A stretch of DNA of 64,000 nt from Rahnella variigena (GTDB lineage Bacteria > Pseudomonadota > Gammaproteobacteria > Enterobacterales > Enterobacteriaceae). The stretch lies in the NCBI RefSeq assembly GCF_003610915.1, contig NZ_NSDJ01000002.1:186001-250000 (forward strand), read 5' to 3'. Below, piece by piece: positions 39,301 to 47,595 of this stretch. Below the pieces are notes generated by a model. It did not search any database. It had not been told where the DNA came from and saw only the letters and a program-made list of their open reading frames with translations. Each line of letters begins with the position of its first letter. Position 1 is the stretch's first letter. Both the position numbers and the translations under genes were made by a program.

Positions 39301-40394
39301 CTACGCCGGATACGGGCAGTGAAACGCCTGAGAAGGCAGATACCACGCCAGATACGGGTAGTGAAATACCAGCTCAGGCTGGTGAGGAAGTCCCGGAAGA
39401 GGCAACGAGTACATCAGAGGCAGGGAAGGATAAAGATGAGGAAACGACTGCAGTTATTGAAAAGGAGCCAACATTTAGCGCTGATGACTGGTTTAGTATC
39501 TACGACAATCAGGCTTTAATTCAGAACTCGCGTGCATTGATGGCATCTCGCCAATATATCTTTAGTGAAGCTGTTAATCAGTTGCACCAGCGTACAGATA
39601 GCTTGCGCACATCGTCGGAAAGAAGCGGTTCCTGGGCAACGTTTCAGCAGGGTAAAGGCAGTTTTCTCGGGCTGAATGCCAGCCAGCAGACGCTGACGGT
39701 GGGGTGGGATAAGCAAAGCAACGGCCAAATCTTTGGGCTCAGCGCCAGTTACACCCAGGGCCAGGTCGGAAATAAAGGTAAAGAAAACCACCGTATGACC
39801 ACTGCGGGAGTTTATTACTCCCTGCTGTCTGACTCTGGATGGTTTTTGGATGCGGCGAGCCGTTATATGTACCTGAACCAGGAGTTATCCTTAGATTCTT
39901 CTCTGGGGATTATTGCGCAAAAACGTGACAGCCACATGCTGGCCGGTAGTCTGCGGACGGGTTATCAATTGGGCCTGGCCCATGACACTATTTTCATCTC
40001 ACCTTTTGTTGGTGTGAGTGCAGGAGCACTTTCCGGATACTCTCTCAAGGGACAGGATGCTGAAGTAGGTCTGAGTTCAGGAAATCCTTATTTCGCGACC
40101 AGTGGTGTTATGGTGCAAAAACGCGGACTTGGAGCCGAGCTTCAAAATATTAATATCTTCGCGAGTATTGAGTATCAATATTCTCCCGGAAAAAACGGTT
40201 CTAAAACGACCCTTACAGACCGTCAATCTACCCGTGAGTATGATGCCTGGTCAGATAACCGCTACCGAAGCAGCATTGGCCTGGAGGGTAATATTAATCG
40301 TAATCTTTCGTTAAATGCGAAAGTCGATAAGAGTTTTGGAGGAGAGTTTAAAACTGACTATAGCGGTCAGGTTGGTTTTTCATATAATTTTTAA
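36357..40394 (+). CDS. S6-family serine protease autotransporter (SPATE-like)
   Basis: A secreted protease autotransporter of 1,345 residues. The short signal peptide ends at SYA21. The S6 peptidase domain keeps the triad His92 (YVASARHNTGY), Asp125 (VDFHLPRLNKVVTEAAP) and Ser229 (GDSGSP). A beta-helix passenger extends to about 900. A Pro/Thr/Glu-rich linker has five 14-residue repeats at about 938-1007. The alpha-helix/barrel junction resembles SPATEs (FSEAVNQLHQRTDSLR, about 1070), and the barrel ends GFSYNF. Translation starts at TTG with an ideal AAGGAG 7 bases upstream. Substrate unknown. The extended signal peptide region common in SPATEs is missing. Confidence 0.92.
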   Translation: MKHFGVTAFICTAFVCSKSYAGIMRHDVDVQNYRDFAENLGKFSAGVTNLPIYKTDGTLAGYLDFSMPDFGMVATYGYSTLVASSYVASARHNTGYKTLSFGNGAQYASVYTLINRNESADADVDFHLPRLNKVVTEAAPVETVEKSALRDADASRYSWYTRVGGGTQSQVSEDQTEQITLSGAYQWVSGGTINAATVTTPSSSLRATSYGPDNPLTSPLSIGTMAGDSGSPIMVYDELDKVWKIAGVLHGAFVTDQVYGTTSIWEYMPDNYIQDITAANTSADVEDIAGKGAVYWNNAAITQQDTAWSWSGLAQAYASVAPANATNDELDATKDLRFNGAGGLITLNAPINMGAGKLQFSNNYIVASASDVNATWAGGGVEVDAGKEVLWKVNGLANDALHKIGAGTLHINARGSNPGSLNVGEGTVILDQIADESGDKQAFSSVTLVSGRPTVVIEDSQQVSTSNIYFGYRGGRLDLNGNELTFKKINHTDSGAKLVNHSDELATLNITGYTPEDVSFNTFNGSNPNGTPGSIYVYNNPYTKETEYFQLKTSSYWYFPTDKSSTSTWAYLGTDANTAVNHRLNELNIQVFRGFLGETAEELTNGGMNVNVTPNNDTALTALTGGMNLNGTLYAGKGTTILSGQPVAHAGSVVIEDDWSTSLFKANKIHVAQGANFQIGEYAGVQADIVADESARVVFGYNDSELSDEKTWRCYAVIYKDDVSCSQPARDAASLSLLPASEVIGDVQLANNASLYLGKVNYQGAVTSPGMAVMTLDANANWIMTGNSNLNTLYAKSGAKLSTVQQGDWRAKNLTLNSLDATGLNLMLGVKPSTLESDKLIIKDSATGGNNLLDVSLLVDSTEPVKLKQDLVMIDAPAGTSHSYFGFANSYSGFSVYTPNYQVKDENDRVLWVLEHNDEGSEAIVDPETDAPITPPAADPTPDKGSETPEQADPTPDTGSETPEQADPTPDTGSETPEQADPTPDTGSETPEKADTTPDTGSEIPAQAGEEVPEEATSTSEAGKDKDEETTAVIEKEPTFSADDWFSIYDNQALIQNSRALMASRQYIFSEAVNQLHQRTDSLRTSSERSGSWATFQQGKGSFLGLNASQQTLTVGWDKQSNGQIFGLSASYTQGQVGNKGKENHRMTTAGVYYSLLSDSGWFLDAASRYMYLNQELSLDSSLGIIAQKRDSHMLAGSLRTGYQLGLAHDTIFISPFVGVSAGALSGYSLKGQDAEVGLSSGNPYFATSGVMVQKRGLGAELQNINIFASIEYQYSPGKNGSKTTLTDRQSTREYDAWSDNRYRSSIGLEGNINRNLSLNAKVDKSFGGEFKTDYSGQVGFSYNF
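39168..39377 (+). repeat. Five 42-bp coding repeats in the protease linker
   Basis: Units start with GCAGATCCTACGCCGGATA or a variant at 39168, 39210, 39252, 39294 and 39336. Each encodes 14 residues of the form ADPTPDTGSETPEQ. The last unit is diverged. Copy number could vary between strains by slippage or recombination. Confidence 0.92.
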
Positions 40395-40401
40395 CATTTC
40401 T

Positions 40402-40435
40402 CAGAGCGTCACCACTTTATTGTGGTGACGCTCTG
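40402..40435 (+). terminator. Long hairpin after the protease autotransporter
   Basis: Perfect 14-bp arms (CAGAGCGTCACCAC / GTGGTGACGCTCTG) enclose a 6-base loop, 7 bases after the stop. There is no T tract, so it may be a terminator of low efficiency or an mRNA-stabilising element. Confidence 0.6.
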
Positions 40436-40584
40436 AATCCGGTATCAAAGTAATAATGCGAGGCGCTATGGATATTTTTTTAATATTCATGGATTTATTG
40501 TTTCCTTGACTGTATTTAAATGACAGAAGGTGGATTTTGAAAGTCTTTGAAGGTTTTTATCAATGAGTGAAAATAGAGGTCTAT

Positions 40585-41280
40585 ATGTTTAAGAAGTTAT
40601 CTGCAGAGTTTATTGGTACTTTTGTATTAGTTTTTGGGGGATGTGGTAGTGCTATTTTTGCTGCCGGATATCCGGGCTTAGGTATTGGGTTTGCAGGCGT
40701 TGCGCTGGCATTTGGCCTTACCGTATTAATGATGGCTTTTGCAGTGGGCCATATTTCTGGTGGGCACTTTAACCCCGCCGTGACATTAGGATTGTTCGCC
40801 GGTGGTCGTATTCACGCCAGCACTATCCTCCCTTACATTATCTCGCAAGTTCTGGGCGGGATCGCTGCGGCGGCAGTGCTATATGGGATAGCCAACGGCC
40901 ATCCCGGTTTTGATGCAACAGTGAGCGGTTTTGCGGCAAACGGCTATGGTCAGCACTCCCCGGCGGGCTATAGTCTTTATGCAGCAATGATCTGTGAGGG
41001 TGTCCTGACGGCTATCTTCCTGATCGTTATTCATGGTGCTACTGACAAACGTGCTCCTGCGGGCTTTGCGCCAATTGCTATTGGTCTGGCGTTGACCCTG
41101 ATCCACCTTGTCAGTATTCCTGTGACGAATACATCAGTTAACCCGGCTCGTAGTACAGCGGTTGCGCTCTTCCAGGGTTCATGGGCAATACAACAGTTAT
41201 GGGTATTTTGGCTGATGCCGATTGTGGGTGGAATTATCGGTGGTTTGGTTTATCGCTTTGTTTTAGCATCAAAAGACTAA
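40585..41280 (+). CDS. aqpZ: Aquaporin Z (first copy)
   Basis: A six-helix water channel of the inner membrane. Both NPA half-helices are present ([10 protein letters not shown] and [11 protein letters not shown]), as is the AqpZ opening [21 protein letters not shown]. At 231 residues it is full length. I start at ATG 40585, with AGAGG upstream, rather than at the GTG at 40567. A very similar second copy is at 49612. Confidence 0.95.
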   Translation: MFKKLSAEFIGTFVLVFGGCGSAIFAAGYPGLGIGFAGVALAFGLTVLMMAFAVGHISGGHFNPAVTLGLFAGGRIHASTILPYIISQVLGGIAAAAVLYGIANGHPGFDATVSGFAANGYGQHSPAGYSLYAAMICEGVLTAIFLIVIHGATDKRAPAGFAPIAIGLALTLIHLVSIPVTNTSVNPARSTAVALFQGSWAIQQLWVFWLMPIVGGIIGGLVYRFVLASKD

Positions 41281-41308
41281 ACTTGTCGGTCCATCACTGA
41301 TGCTCTAA

Positions 41309-41349
41309 AATTGCCCGCTGTTTATATGTTAAATGGTCAGCGGGCAATT
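41309..41349 (+). terminator. Terminator after first aqpZ
   Basis: AATTGCCCGCTG and CAGCGGGCAATT form a 12-bp stem with a 17-base loop, followed by AATTTTCC, starting 29 bases past the stop. Confidence 0.7.
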
Positions 41350-41475
41350 AATTTTCCATTCTTAGGATTCATTCGTAAATCATCCATGCTTTGTAAAGTT
41401 AACGATAATAATTTTGTAAGTCTATGCTAACTCTATATGCTAAGTTTCTTATGGGTTTTTATAATGGAATGAGAC

Positions 41476-41736
41476 ATGAAATGGATTATCATCAATAGTT
41501 GCTCATGTAAAAATACTGGCACTGTATTTTCTCTAATAGTCACGGAGAGAAATAATAGACTCATCCTCTGGTCTGACAATAACGTACAAATCAAACGAGG
41601 TGATATATTGAAATACGGACTAAGTTCTATATATCTGAATAATGACAGGGTCAGCTTGCACATTTTAAAAATAATGCCGTATAACACACAACTCTGGCAA
41701 ACTATATTGAGGTCAACAGGAACAACCCTCCCATGA
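41476..41736 (+). CDS. Possible small hypothetical protein
   Basis: An 86-residue open frame with a GGA site 7 bases before ATG 41476, in an otherwise gene-poor 640-base gap. The protein has an even mix of residues (NNRLILWSDNNVQIKRGD, YLNNDRVSLHILK) that looks plausible for a small folded domain, but I recognise no family and the region is AT-rich. It may be chance. Confidence 0.3.
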   Translation: MKWIIINSCSCKNTGTVFSLIVTERNNRLILWSDNNVQIKRGDILKYGLSSIYLNNDRVSLHILKIMPYNTQLWQTILRSTGTTLP

Positions 41737-41921
41737 ATCTCGTTATAAGGTGGCTTTTCAATGCACCAAGATGATCACATAGCATCCCACATGGTGTTGC
41801 GAAAATTGATGAAAATGTCTGAGAAAAGAAGAGGCTGAGCATCCCTATGCATGTCTGCAATGCAAATGGCACAATGAAACCGGCAGTCTGATTCGATTTC
41901 ATTCCTCTCCCGATACCGAAA

Positions 41922-42812
41922 TTAACGCTCGATTTTCAGCGCTTCCATTACGAGTGAAAATGCCGGCGAATGTTGTTTCCTGCTGGGATAATAGAGGTAA
42001 TAACCCGGGAACGGCAGACAGTAAGGTTCCAGAAAGCGTATCAGACGTCCTTCCTCAATATGGGGAGCAAACTCCTCCTCGGGTAAAAAAGCCACACCCA
42101 ACCCGGCTAAGGCTGCGTCGACCATGTGGGCCGACGTGTTAAACGTCAGTTGCCCGTCAACACGCACGTTGACCGGTCCCTCATCGTTATCGAACTCCCA
42201 GATATACAGCCCGCCCGACGTCGCCATCCGCATATTCATGCAGCTATGTTGCAGCAAATCTTGCGGAGTCAGGGGGATGGGGTGTGAGCGCAAATACTCA
42301 GGCGAGGCTACCGCGGCCATGCGCAGCTGAGGGGTTAGCGGCATGGCAATCATATCTTTATCTATGGTGTCACCCAGCCGCACACCCGCGTCAAACCTGT
42401 CAGCGACAATGTTGCGAAAACCGTGGTTGGCATCGAATTCCAGTTTTATCTCGGGATATTCGCGCAGCAATGCGGATAATTTCGGTAACAGAATGGTTTT
42501 GAGAACGTGCGGGCCGCAGGTGATACGCACCGTACCCGCAGGCTTGTCACGCATCTCTGTCAGCATGTCCAGTTCCGCTTCAATCTCATCAAAACGGGTG
42601 CCGATAGCCTGCAATAAACGCTCGCCTGCTGCCGTCGGCGACACATTGCGCGTGGTCCGCGTCAGTAACCGGATATCCATGCGATTTTCAAGTGCGGTGA
42701 TGGTCTGACTGAGTGCGGGTTGTGTCACCCCCAGCTGCGCTGCGGCGCGGGTGAAACTGCCTTCGCGGGCCACAGTCACAAACGCAATAAGATCATTGAA
42801 ATTACGTTTCAT
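41922..42812 (-). CDS. LysR-family transcriptional regulator
   Basis: 296 residues. An N-terminal winged helix-turn-helix (FVTVAREGSFTRAAAQLGVTQPALSQTI) is followed by a substrate-binding domain with FDAGVRLGDTIDKDMIAMPL, seen in the large subgroup of LysR proteins that control adjacent oxidoreductase or efflux genes. AAGGTG precedes the ATG at 42812. It is divergent from the NepI-like transporter, with a 239-base gap that should hold the shared operator. Confidence 0.93.
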   Translation of the reverse strand: MKRNFNDLIAFVTVAREGSFTRAAAQLGVTQPALSQTITALENRMDIRLLTRTTRNVSPTAAGERLLQAIGTRFDEIEAELDMLTEMRDKPAGTVRITCGPHVLKTILLPKLSALLREYPEIKLEFDANHGFRNIVADRFDAGVRLGDTIDKDMIAMPLTPQLRMAAVASPEYLRSHPIPLTPQDLLQHSCMNMRMATSGGLYIWEFDNDEGPVNVRVDGQLTFNTSAHMVDAALAGLGVAFLPEEEFAPHIEEGRLIRFLEPYCLPFPGYYLYYPSRKQHSPAFSLVMEALKIER

Positions 42813-43051
42813 CGCACCTTCTTCACTTTCGATTTATAAGCAGAGCTTATAGCCCCATTAAGAATTTATTAGCTGGTAAGACTATACCCGTCGTGTAGAA
42901 TTTTTAGCAAGCCGGAATACGAAAGAACCGGGATAAAAACCCCTCCGTCTGATTCGATTAACCACATGAAATTACTGTTTTTATTCTCACGAATAAGACG
43001 CGGCACCGGCTTGCCAAAAATTCATCCTGCAGAAAGAAAAAAGGATCACAA

Positions 43052-44239
43052 GTGACGACAGCAGCAGAGAAAGATTTTGTGAACCAGACTCCGGTCGCGC
43101 ACTGGAACGGGGTCTGGGCGATAACGATGTGCGTATTTGCGCTGGTGGCATCCGAGTTTATGCCGGTGAGTTTACTGTCACCGGTTGCCCGCGATTTGGG
43201 CGTCAGCGAAGGGCTGGCCGGGCAGGGGATTGCCATCTCCGGTGGACTGGCGGTGATAACCAGTCTGTCGATCTCCCGGCTGGCCGGTAACGTCAACCGC
43301 AAGGCGCTGCTTTTAGGGCTGACGCTTCTGATGGCCTTTTCCGGCGGGCTGATTGCTTTAGCGCCCGGCTATACGACTTACATGATCGGGCGAGCCCTGA
43401 TCGGCGTAGCCATTGGCGGATTCTGGTCCATGTCGGCCGCTGTCGCAATGCGGCTGGTTCCGCAGGATCAGGTTCCCCGCGCACTGGCTATTTTCAACGG
43501 CGGTAATGCGCTGGCAACTGTGGTCGCCGCACCGCTGGGCAGTTATCTGGGGGGCGTCATTGGCTGGCGCGGTGCCTTTTTGTGTCTCGTGCCTGTCGCA
43601 CTGATCGCCTTTATCTGGCAGTGGATCAGCCTGCCTTCTATGGCGCCGGAAAGCAGGAAAAATTCTGCAGGGAACGTCTTCCGTTTATTCAAAAATCCTT
43701 TAGTGCTGGCGGGTATGGCTGCGTGCGGGATTTTCTTTATGGGGCAGTTTGCCCTGTTTACCTATATCCGCCCGTTCCTGGAAACCGTCACACGGGTCAG
43801 TGCAGAGATGCTGTCCCTCATTTTGCTGGCGATTGGCGTCGCGGGTTTTGCCGGGACATTACTGATCGGCACGTTTCTGAAAAAGCGTTTCTATCTCACG
43901 CTCATGGTGATCCCGCTGCTGATGGCCTTCATTGCCGTCATGCTGATGGTTCTTGGCCATTCGTCCGGGATCGTGATGATTCTGCTGGCTTTATGGGGGC
44001 TGGTGGCAACGGCGGCACCGGTCGGCTGGTGGTCCTGGGTGGCAAGCACTTTCCCCAATAATGCCGAAGCCGGGGGCGGGCTGATGGTCGCTGTGGTGCA
44101 ACTGTCGATTGCGCTGGGCTCGACCTTAGGCGGCGTTGCCTTTGACCATATCGGCTGGCAGAGCACGTTTATTGTCAGCGCCGCGTTGCTGGTTCTGGCG
44201 TCCGGCCTGACGTTTATCACTTCCCGCAATGACCATTGA
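43052..44239 (+). CDS. NepI-like MFS efflux transporter
   Basis: A 12-segment major facilitator. The text LLSPVARDLGVSEGLAGQ, GGFWSMSAAVAMRLVP and APLGSYLGGVIGWRGAF matches the NepI subgroup (purine nucleoside export in E. coli), though substrate cannot be told from sequence. 395 residues. It begins at GTG 43052 with AAGGA 7 bases upstream. The divergent LysR gene probably controls it. A hydrolase gene follows 68 bases later. Confidence 0.9.
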   Translation: MTTAAEKDFVNQTPVAHWNGVWAITMCVFALVASEFMPVSLLSPVARDLGVSEGLAGQGIAISGGLAVITSLSISRLAGNVNRKALLLGLTLLMAFSGGLIALAPGYTTYMIGRALIGVAIGGFWSMSAAVAMRLVPQDQVPRALAIFNGGNALATVVAAPLGSYLGGVIGWRGAFLCLVPVALIAFIWQWISLPSMAPESRKNSAGNVFRLFKNPLVLAGMAACGIFFMGQFALFTYIRPFLETVTRVSAEMLSLILLAIGVAGFAGTLLIGTFLKKRFYLTLMVIPLLMAFIAVMLMVLGHSSGIVMILLALWGLVATAAPVGWWSWVASTFPNNAEAGGGLMVAVVQLSIALGSTLGGVAFDHIGWQSTFIVSAALLVLASGLTFITSRNDH

Positions 44240-44307
44240 TCACACAAGTATTTTTAACCGGACGAACTGATGTCCATTCACCGCAATACCTGATTAAGGA
44301 TAATTCC

Positions 44308-45336
44308 ATGAGAGTGTTAACGATGTTGTTAGGGCTGTTTGTCAGCTCATTTGCTGCAACAGCCGCCGATATGTCCAACGGCGCAGATAACTTTTATAAA
44401 AGCGATAAAGTGACTCAGCAAAAGGTGACGTTTAAAAACCAGTATCAGATGAATGTGACCGGCAATCTTTTCATGCCAAAAGGCATGAATGAAAGCGCGA
44501 AAAATCCGGCCATTGTTATTGGTCATCCTATGGGGGCGGTGAAAGAACAGAGTTCCAATCTGTATGCGCAAAAGCTTGCCGAGCAGGGATTTGTGACGCT
44601 GGCGATAGACATCTCTTTCTGGGGCGAAAGCGAAGGTAAACCGCGCAATGCTGTCGCGCCGGATATCTACGCAGAGGATTTCAGTGCCGCTGTGGATTAC
44701 CTCGGCACGCGCCCGTACATCGACAAAAACCGCATCGGGGTACTGGGGATTTGTGGCAGCGGCAGTTTCGTTATCAGTGCGGCAAAAATTGATCCGCGTA
44801 TGAAAGCGATTGCGACGGTCAGCATGTATGACATGGGGTCGGCAAATCGTCACGCGCTCAATAATTCGTTAACCCTTGCGCATCGTAAACAGATCATTGC
44901 CGAGGCGGCAGAGCAACGTTACAGCGAATTCACCGGTGGCGAAACGAAATACACCAGCGGCACGCCGCATAAAATTGACGAGAACTCTCCCCCTGTTGCC
45001 AAAGAGTTCTACGACTTTTATCGCACTCCGCGCGGCGAGTTTACGCCAAAAGGTTCATCACCGGCGCTGACCACGCACCCGACGCTGACCAGCAATGTGA
45101 AATTCATGAACTTCTATCCGTTCAACGACATTGAGACCATTTCACCGCGTCCGATGCTGTTTATCACCGGCGATCAGGCGCATTCAAAAGAATTCAGTGA
45201 AGATGCCTATAAACGTGCAGGCCAGCCGAAAGAGTTGTACATCGTTCCGGGTGCCGGTCACGTTGATCTTTACGACCGTACCGATCTGATCCCTTTTGCG
45301 AAACTGACCGCGTTCTTTAAAGAAAACCTGAAATAA
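44308..45336 (+). CDS. Exported alpha/beta hydrolase, YcjY/dienelactone-hydrolase-like
   Basis: 342 residues. A signal peptide (VSSFAATAA) predicts a periplasmic enzyme. The fold motifs are AIVIGHPMGAVKEQS, DISFWGESEGKPRN and a nucleophile elbow LGICGSGSF. In this family the nucleophile is Cys (here Cys149) rather than Ser, and Asp and His follow in LFITGDQAHSK and PGAGHVDLYD. I start at ATG 44308 with AAGGA upstream. It is likely co-transcribed with the efflux gene. Substrate unknown. Confidence 0.85.
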   Translation: MRVLTMLLGLFVSSFAATAADMSNGADNFYKSDKVTQQKVTFKNQYQMNVTGNLFMPKGMNESAKNPAIVIGHPMGAVKEQSSNLYAQKLAEQGFVTLAIDISFWGESEGKPRNAVAPDIYAEDFSAAVDYLGTRPYIDKNRIGVLGICGSGSFVISAAKIDPRMKAIATVSMYDMGSANRHALNNSLTLAHRKQIIAEAAEQRYSEFTGGETKYTSGTPHKIDENSPPVAKEFYDFYRTPRGEFTPKGSSPALTTHPTLTSNVKFMNFYPFNDIETISPRPMLFITGDQAHSKEFSEDAYKRAGQPKELYIVPGAGHVDLYDRTDLIPFAKLTAFFKENLK

Positions 45337-45353
45337 CCCCGCGGATTCTCAAC

Positions 45354-45375
45354 AGTCCGGGCCGTTGCCCGGACT
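45354..45375 (+). terminator. Terminator after the hydrolase gene
   Basis: A 9-bp GC-rich stem (AGTCCGGGC / GCCCGGACT) with a CGTT loop is followed by ACACTTTTGC, 18 bases past the stop. It separates this operon from the convergent FidL-like gene. Confidence 0.78.
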
Positions 45376-45406
45376 ACACTTTTGCTTTCTGCTGCGGAGC
45401 AGGAAA

Positions 45407-45892
45407 TCAATACTCGGTACAAATCAGATAAGGAGTGGGAGTTGTTGTAATGATCCACACGCCAGGACGAATTGTCTTTATTCTGACATGATGAGTTCCG
45501 ACATCGTTTCTGAAATAAAAATCTGGCAGGTATTTCTTAAGAATATCAGGATCACTGCCATTTAATTCCATAACCCCCCCAGGTTTTTGCTCAAAAACAA
45601 ACTCCCCATCCTCCTGGGTATAGATAAACTCTTTGTGGAGGTTGATGTTGGACTTTTGGATCCCATCCCGATAAAAGACTCCGTCCATATTGGCAAATCC
45701 GTCGCCATGATTTAAGTTAAAATTCATTGAAAGGCTTAGCTTTTCATTGCCGGAGTGAAGGGTGAAATTTGAGGTACAAAAAAAGGAGTCCCGCTGACGA
45801 AGCTCAGTTTTACTCAGCAGATACCCACACACGCCGGAGAAGAGAAGGAAGGCCAGCGCGACACCAAATTGTAACTTTGTAATTTTAATCAT
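45407..45892 (-). CDS. FidL-like membrane protein
   Basis: About 161 residues with one N-terminal membrane segment (GVALAFLLFSGVCGYLL) and a periplasmic domain carrying a Cys near each end (FFCTSNF and LICTEY). Proteins of this size and layout pair with ToxR/CadC-like regulators in enterobacteria (FidL, ToxS-like roles). The ATG at 45892 overlaps the stop of the regulator as TGATG, so translation is coupled. Confidence 0.75.
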   Translation of the reverse strand: MIKITKLQFGVALAFLLFSGVCGYLLSKTELRQRDSFFCTSNFTLHSGNEKLSLSMNFNLNHGDGFANMDGVFYRDGIQKSNINLHKEFIYTQEDGEFVFEQKPGGVMELNGSDPDILKKYLPDFYFRNDVGTHHVRIKTIRPGVWIITTTPTPYLICTEY

Positions 45893-46704
45893 CACTGCCC
45901 CGTTTCGGTAAAAAAGTCAGAAGTACACAGCGAGGTCTTATCTGTTCTTTTTGCATTCAGGGCATGTGAGCATCTCAACAAAGAGACCTGGGGGGAGGGC
46001 GGGTAATTCGTCAGGTACCACCATTTTTCTTTCACACACACCGCTTTTTGGTCGGTCAGAAACTGCGTAAAGAAAGCATCACTCCTTAATGAATGGTTTC
46101 TGTAGACCTGGCAGTCATCAATATTTTCAATTTTGTTAAAATCTGGGGCGATGTACTGCGGGATAATATTCTCACCCACTAAGTTAGTGAGAAAGTATGC
46201 GGTATAAAAAACTATCAGGCAGCCGGCTGCTAATGCACCCCAACGTAAATAAGGGGAACCGTCCACAGACTGAGTCAATGGTGCTGCTTTGATTTCTTCT
46301 GTCTCATCAGTGTTGATAATATCCACAGTAGATGTGGGTAAATGTTCATCATGCTCATAGATAAATTCAACGGGGAATGCCGAGGGGATAACAAATCCAC
46401 GTTTGGGCACCGTTTTAATCATCTCATCCGAAAGACCCAATGACACTAACGCCTTCCGCAATATAGACATATTCTGATACAGCGTATTAGGGGAAACCAT
46501 CATTCCTCTGGACTCCCATGCGAATGCCAGCAGATCAGCATGGGAAACGACCTCCCCTTTATGTTGGAGCAAAGATAAAAGACAAAGACTGGCTGGAATG
46601 GCTAAGGTTAACTGACTTTCAATTTTGTCGTTTATATAAACAGAGTGCGTTGAAGGATCGTAAAAGACCTTACCTTCAAGAAGGATGAGCTTTAGGTTTG
46701 TCAC
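45892..46704 (-). CDS. Membrane-anchored ToxR/CadC-like transcriptional regulator
   Basis: 270 residues. An OmpR-type winged helix fills residues 10-110 (NTLYQNMSILRKALVSLG, then IKTVPKRGFVIP, the family signature). It is followed by a linker, a membrane helix at about 152-176 (GALAAGCLIVFYTAYFL) and a periplasmic domain with several Cys. Such proteins sense envelope conditions and bind DNA from the membrane. The start is GTG 46704 with no obvious ribosome site. It is co-translated with the FidL-like gene. Targets unknown. Confidence 0.87.
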   Translation of the reverse strand: MTNLKLILLEGKVFYDPSTHSVYINDKIESQLTLAIPASLCLLSLLQHKGEVVSHADLLAFAWESRGMMVSPNTLYQNMSILRKALVSLGLSDEMIKTVPKRGFVIPSAFPVEFIYEHDEHLPTSTVDIINTDETEEIKAAPLTQSVDGSPYLRWGALAAGCLIVFYTAYFLTNLVGENIIPQYIAPDFNKIENIDDCQVYRNHSLRSDAFFTQFLTDQKAVCVKEKWWYLTNYPPSPQVSLLRCSHALNAKRTDKTSLCTSDFFTETGQ

Positions 46705-46959
46705 TTTGAAAAGGCCAGTCTATTTGAAATTAAAAGTTTCAATAACATTATCATATAAATCTAAAGCGCGCCAAGAGCTAAGCGTAAGTTAAGCGTAAAA
46801 ATCTTTATCAGATTTTTATTATCTTGTAATTCAACATAATAAATGCTCTCGCTATTTGATCCTGACAAAGTTTCTAAAGTTTCGAATGAGAAAATCATGA
46901 GTTGCTCACAATCTTCTTCTCTAAGAAACTGAAATCAGAAATTTTAGGAATCACGGGTA

Positions 46960-47595
46960 TTGAATCTTATGCCTGAAATGGCATTCATGTGCCTCATTTG
47001 TTATAGGAAAATTTTTGTGTATAGACCTTGTTTAACTTACGGCTCTCTTTGTTTTATCTCTGAAGATAACTACACGCTTCCGTATTTGATGGCACTTATT
47101 AGCAGGGAAATTGATATTAAGGCAGGTAGTTCTTGTTGTGTATTACTTTCAACCCATCATACGCTGATCGAAACCTCTGCCTTTTTATTAAAATACCTTA
47201 AAGACGTACGCAATTATGATATTATTATTTTTATCGCTCCGATGTCTATAAAACCGATCCTTGAAAACATCGGAGAACTTCCCATCTTCTTTATCAATGT
47301 TAAATCTCCTGCGGACATGATATCAAAAGAAGTCAGCATTTATTCATCTTTGAATATTCGGAGGTATTATAAATGGCAACCGCTCTTATTAACCCTGTGT
47401 GAAGAAAGAACGATGGCTTTACTACTGAAAGGCTATACACCCACAAGAATCACGAAGATACTAAATTTGAATGAAAAGACCATCAGTCTTCAGAAGCGCA
47501 GAGTGATGAAAAAATACAATGTGAGCAGCCTGGCAGAACTTTTTATTAAGCACAGATTGATGCAGGAAATGCACAGCGTCCTGCGCAATGTCTGA
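46960..47595 (+). CDS. LuxR-type helix-turn-helix protein without receiver domain
   Basis: 211 residues. The C-terminus is a LuxR-type DNA-binding domain (ERTMALLLKGYTPTRITKIL, then LNEKTISLQKRRVMKKY). The N-terminal 130 residues match nothing I know and lack phosphorylation residues. The frame opens at TTG 46960 with AGGAA about 11 bases upstream; ATG 46969 is an alternative. It is divergent from the ToxR-like gene across 255 AT-rich bases. Confidence 0.8.
   Translation: MNLMPEMAFMCLICYRKIFVYRPCLTYGSLCFISEDNYTLPYLMALISREIDIKAGSSCCVLLSTHHTLIETSAFLLKYLKDVRNYDIIIFIAPMSIKPILENIGELPIFFINVKSPADMISKEVSIYSSLNIRRYYKWQPLLLTLCEERTMALLLKGYTPTRITKILNLNEKTISLQKRRVMKKYNVSSLAELFIKHRLMQEMHSVLRNV

Noticed and set aside
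39168..39377. 42-bp repeats considered as a possible CRISPR array
   Set aside because: The units abut without unique spacers and read through in frame in the autotransporter linker.
41702..41902. 66-codon minus-strand frame with hydrophobic stretches, possible transporter remnant
   Set aside because: The hydrophobic text vaguely recalls an MFS fragment, but it has no start site and no extension on either side that would confirm a broken gene.
44740..44775. Cys in the hydrolase nucleophile elbow as an unusual substitution
   Set aside because: A Cys at this place is normal for the YcjY/dienelactone-hydrolase group, so it is not novel.
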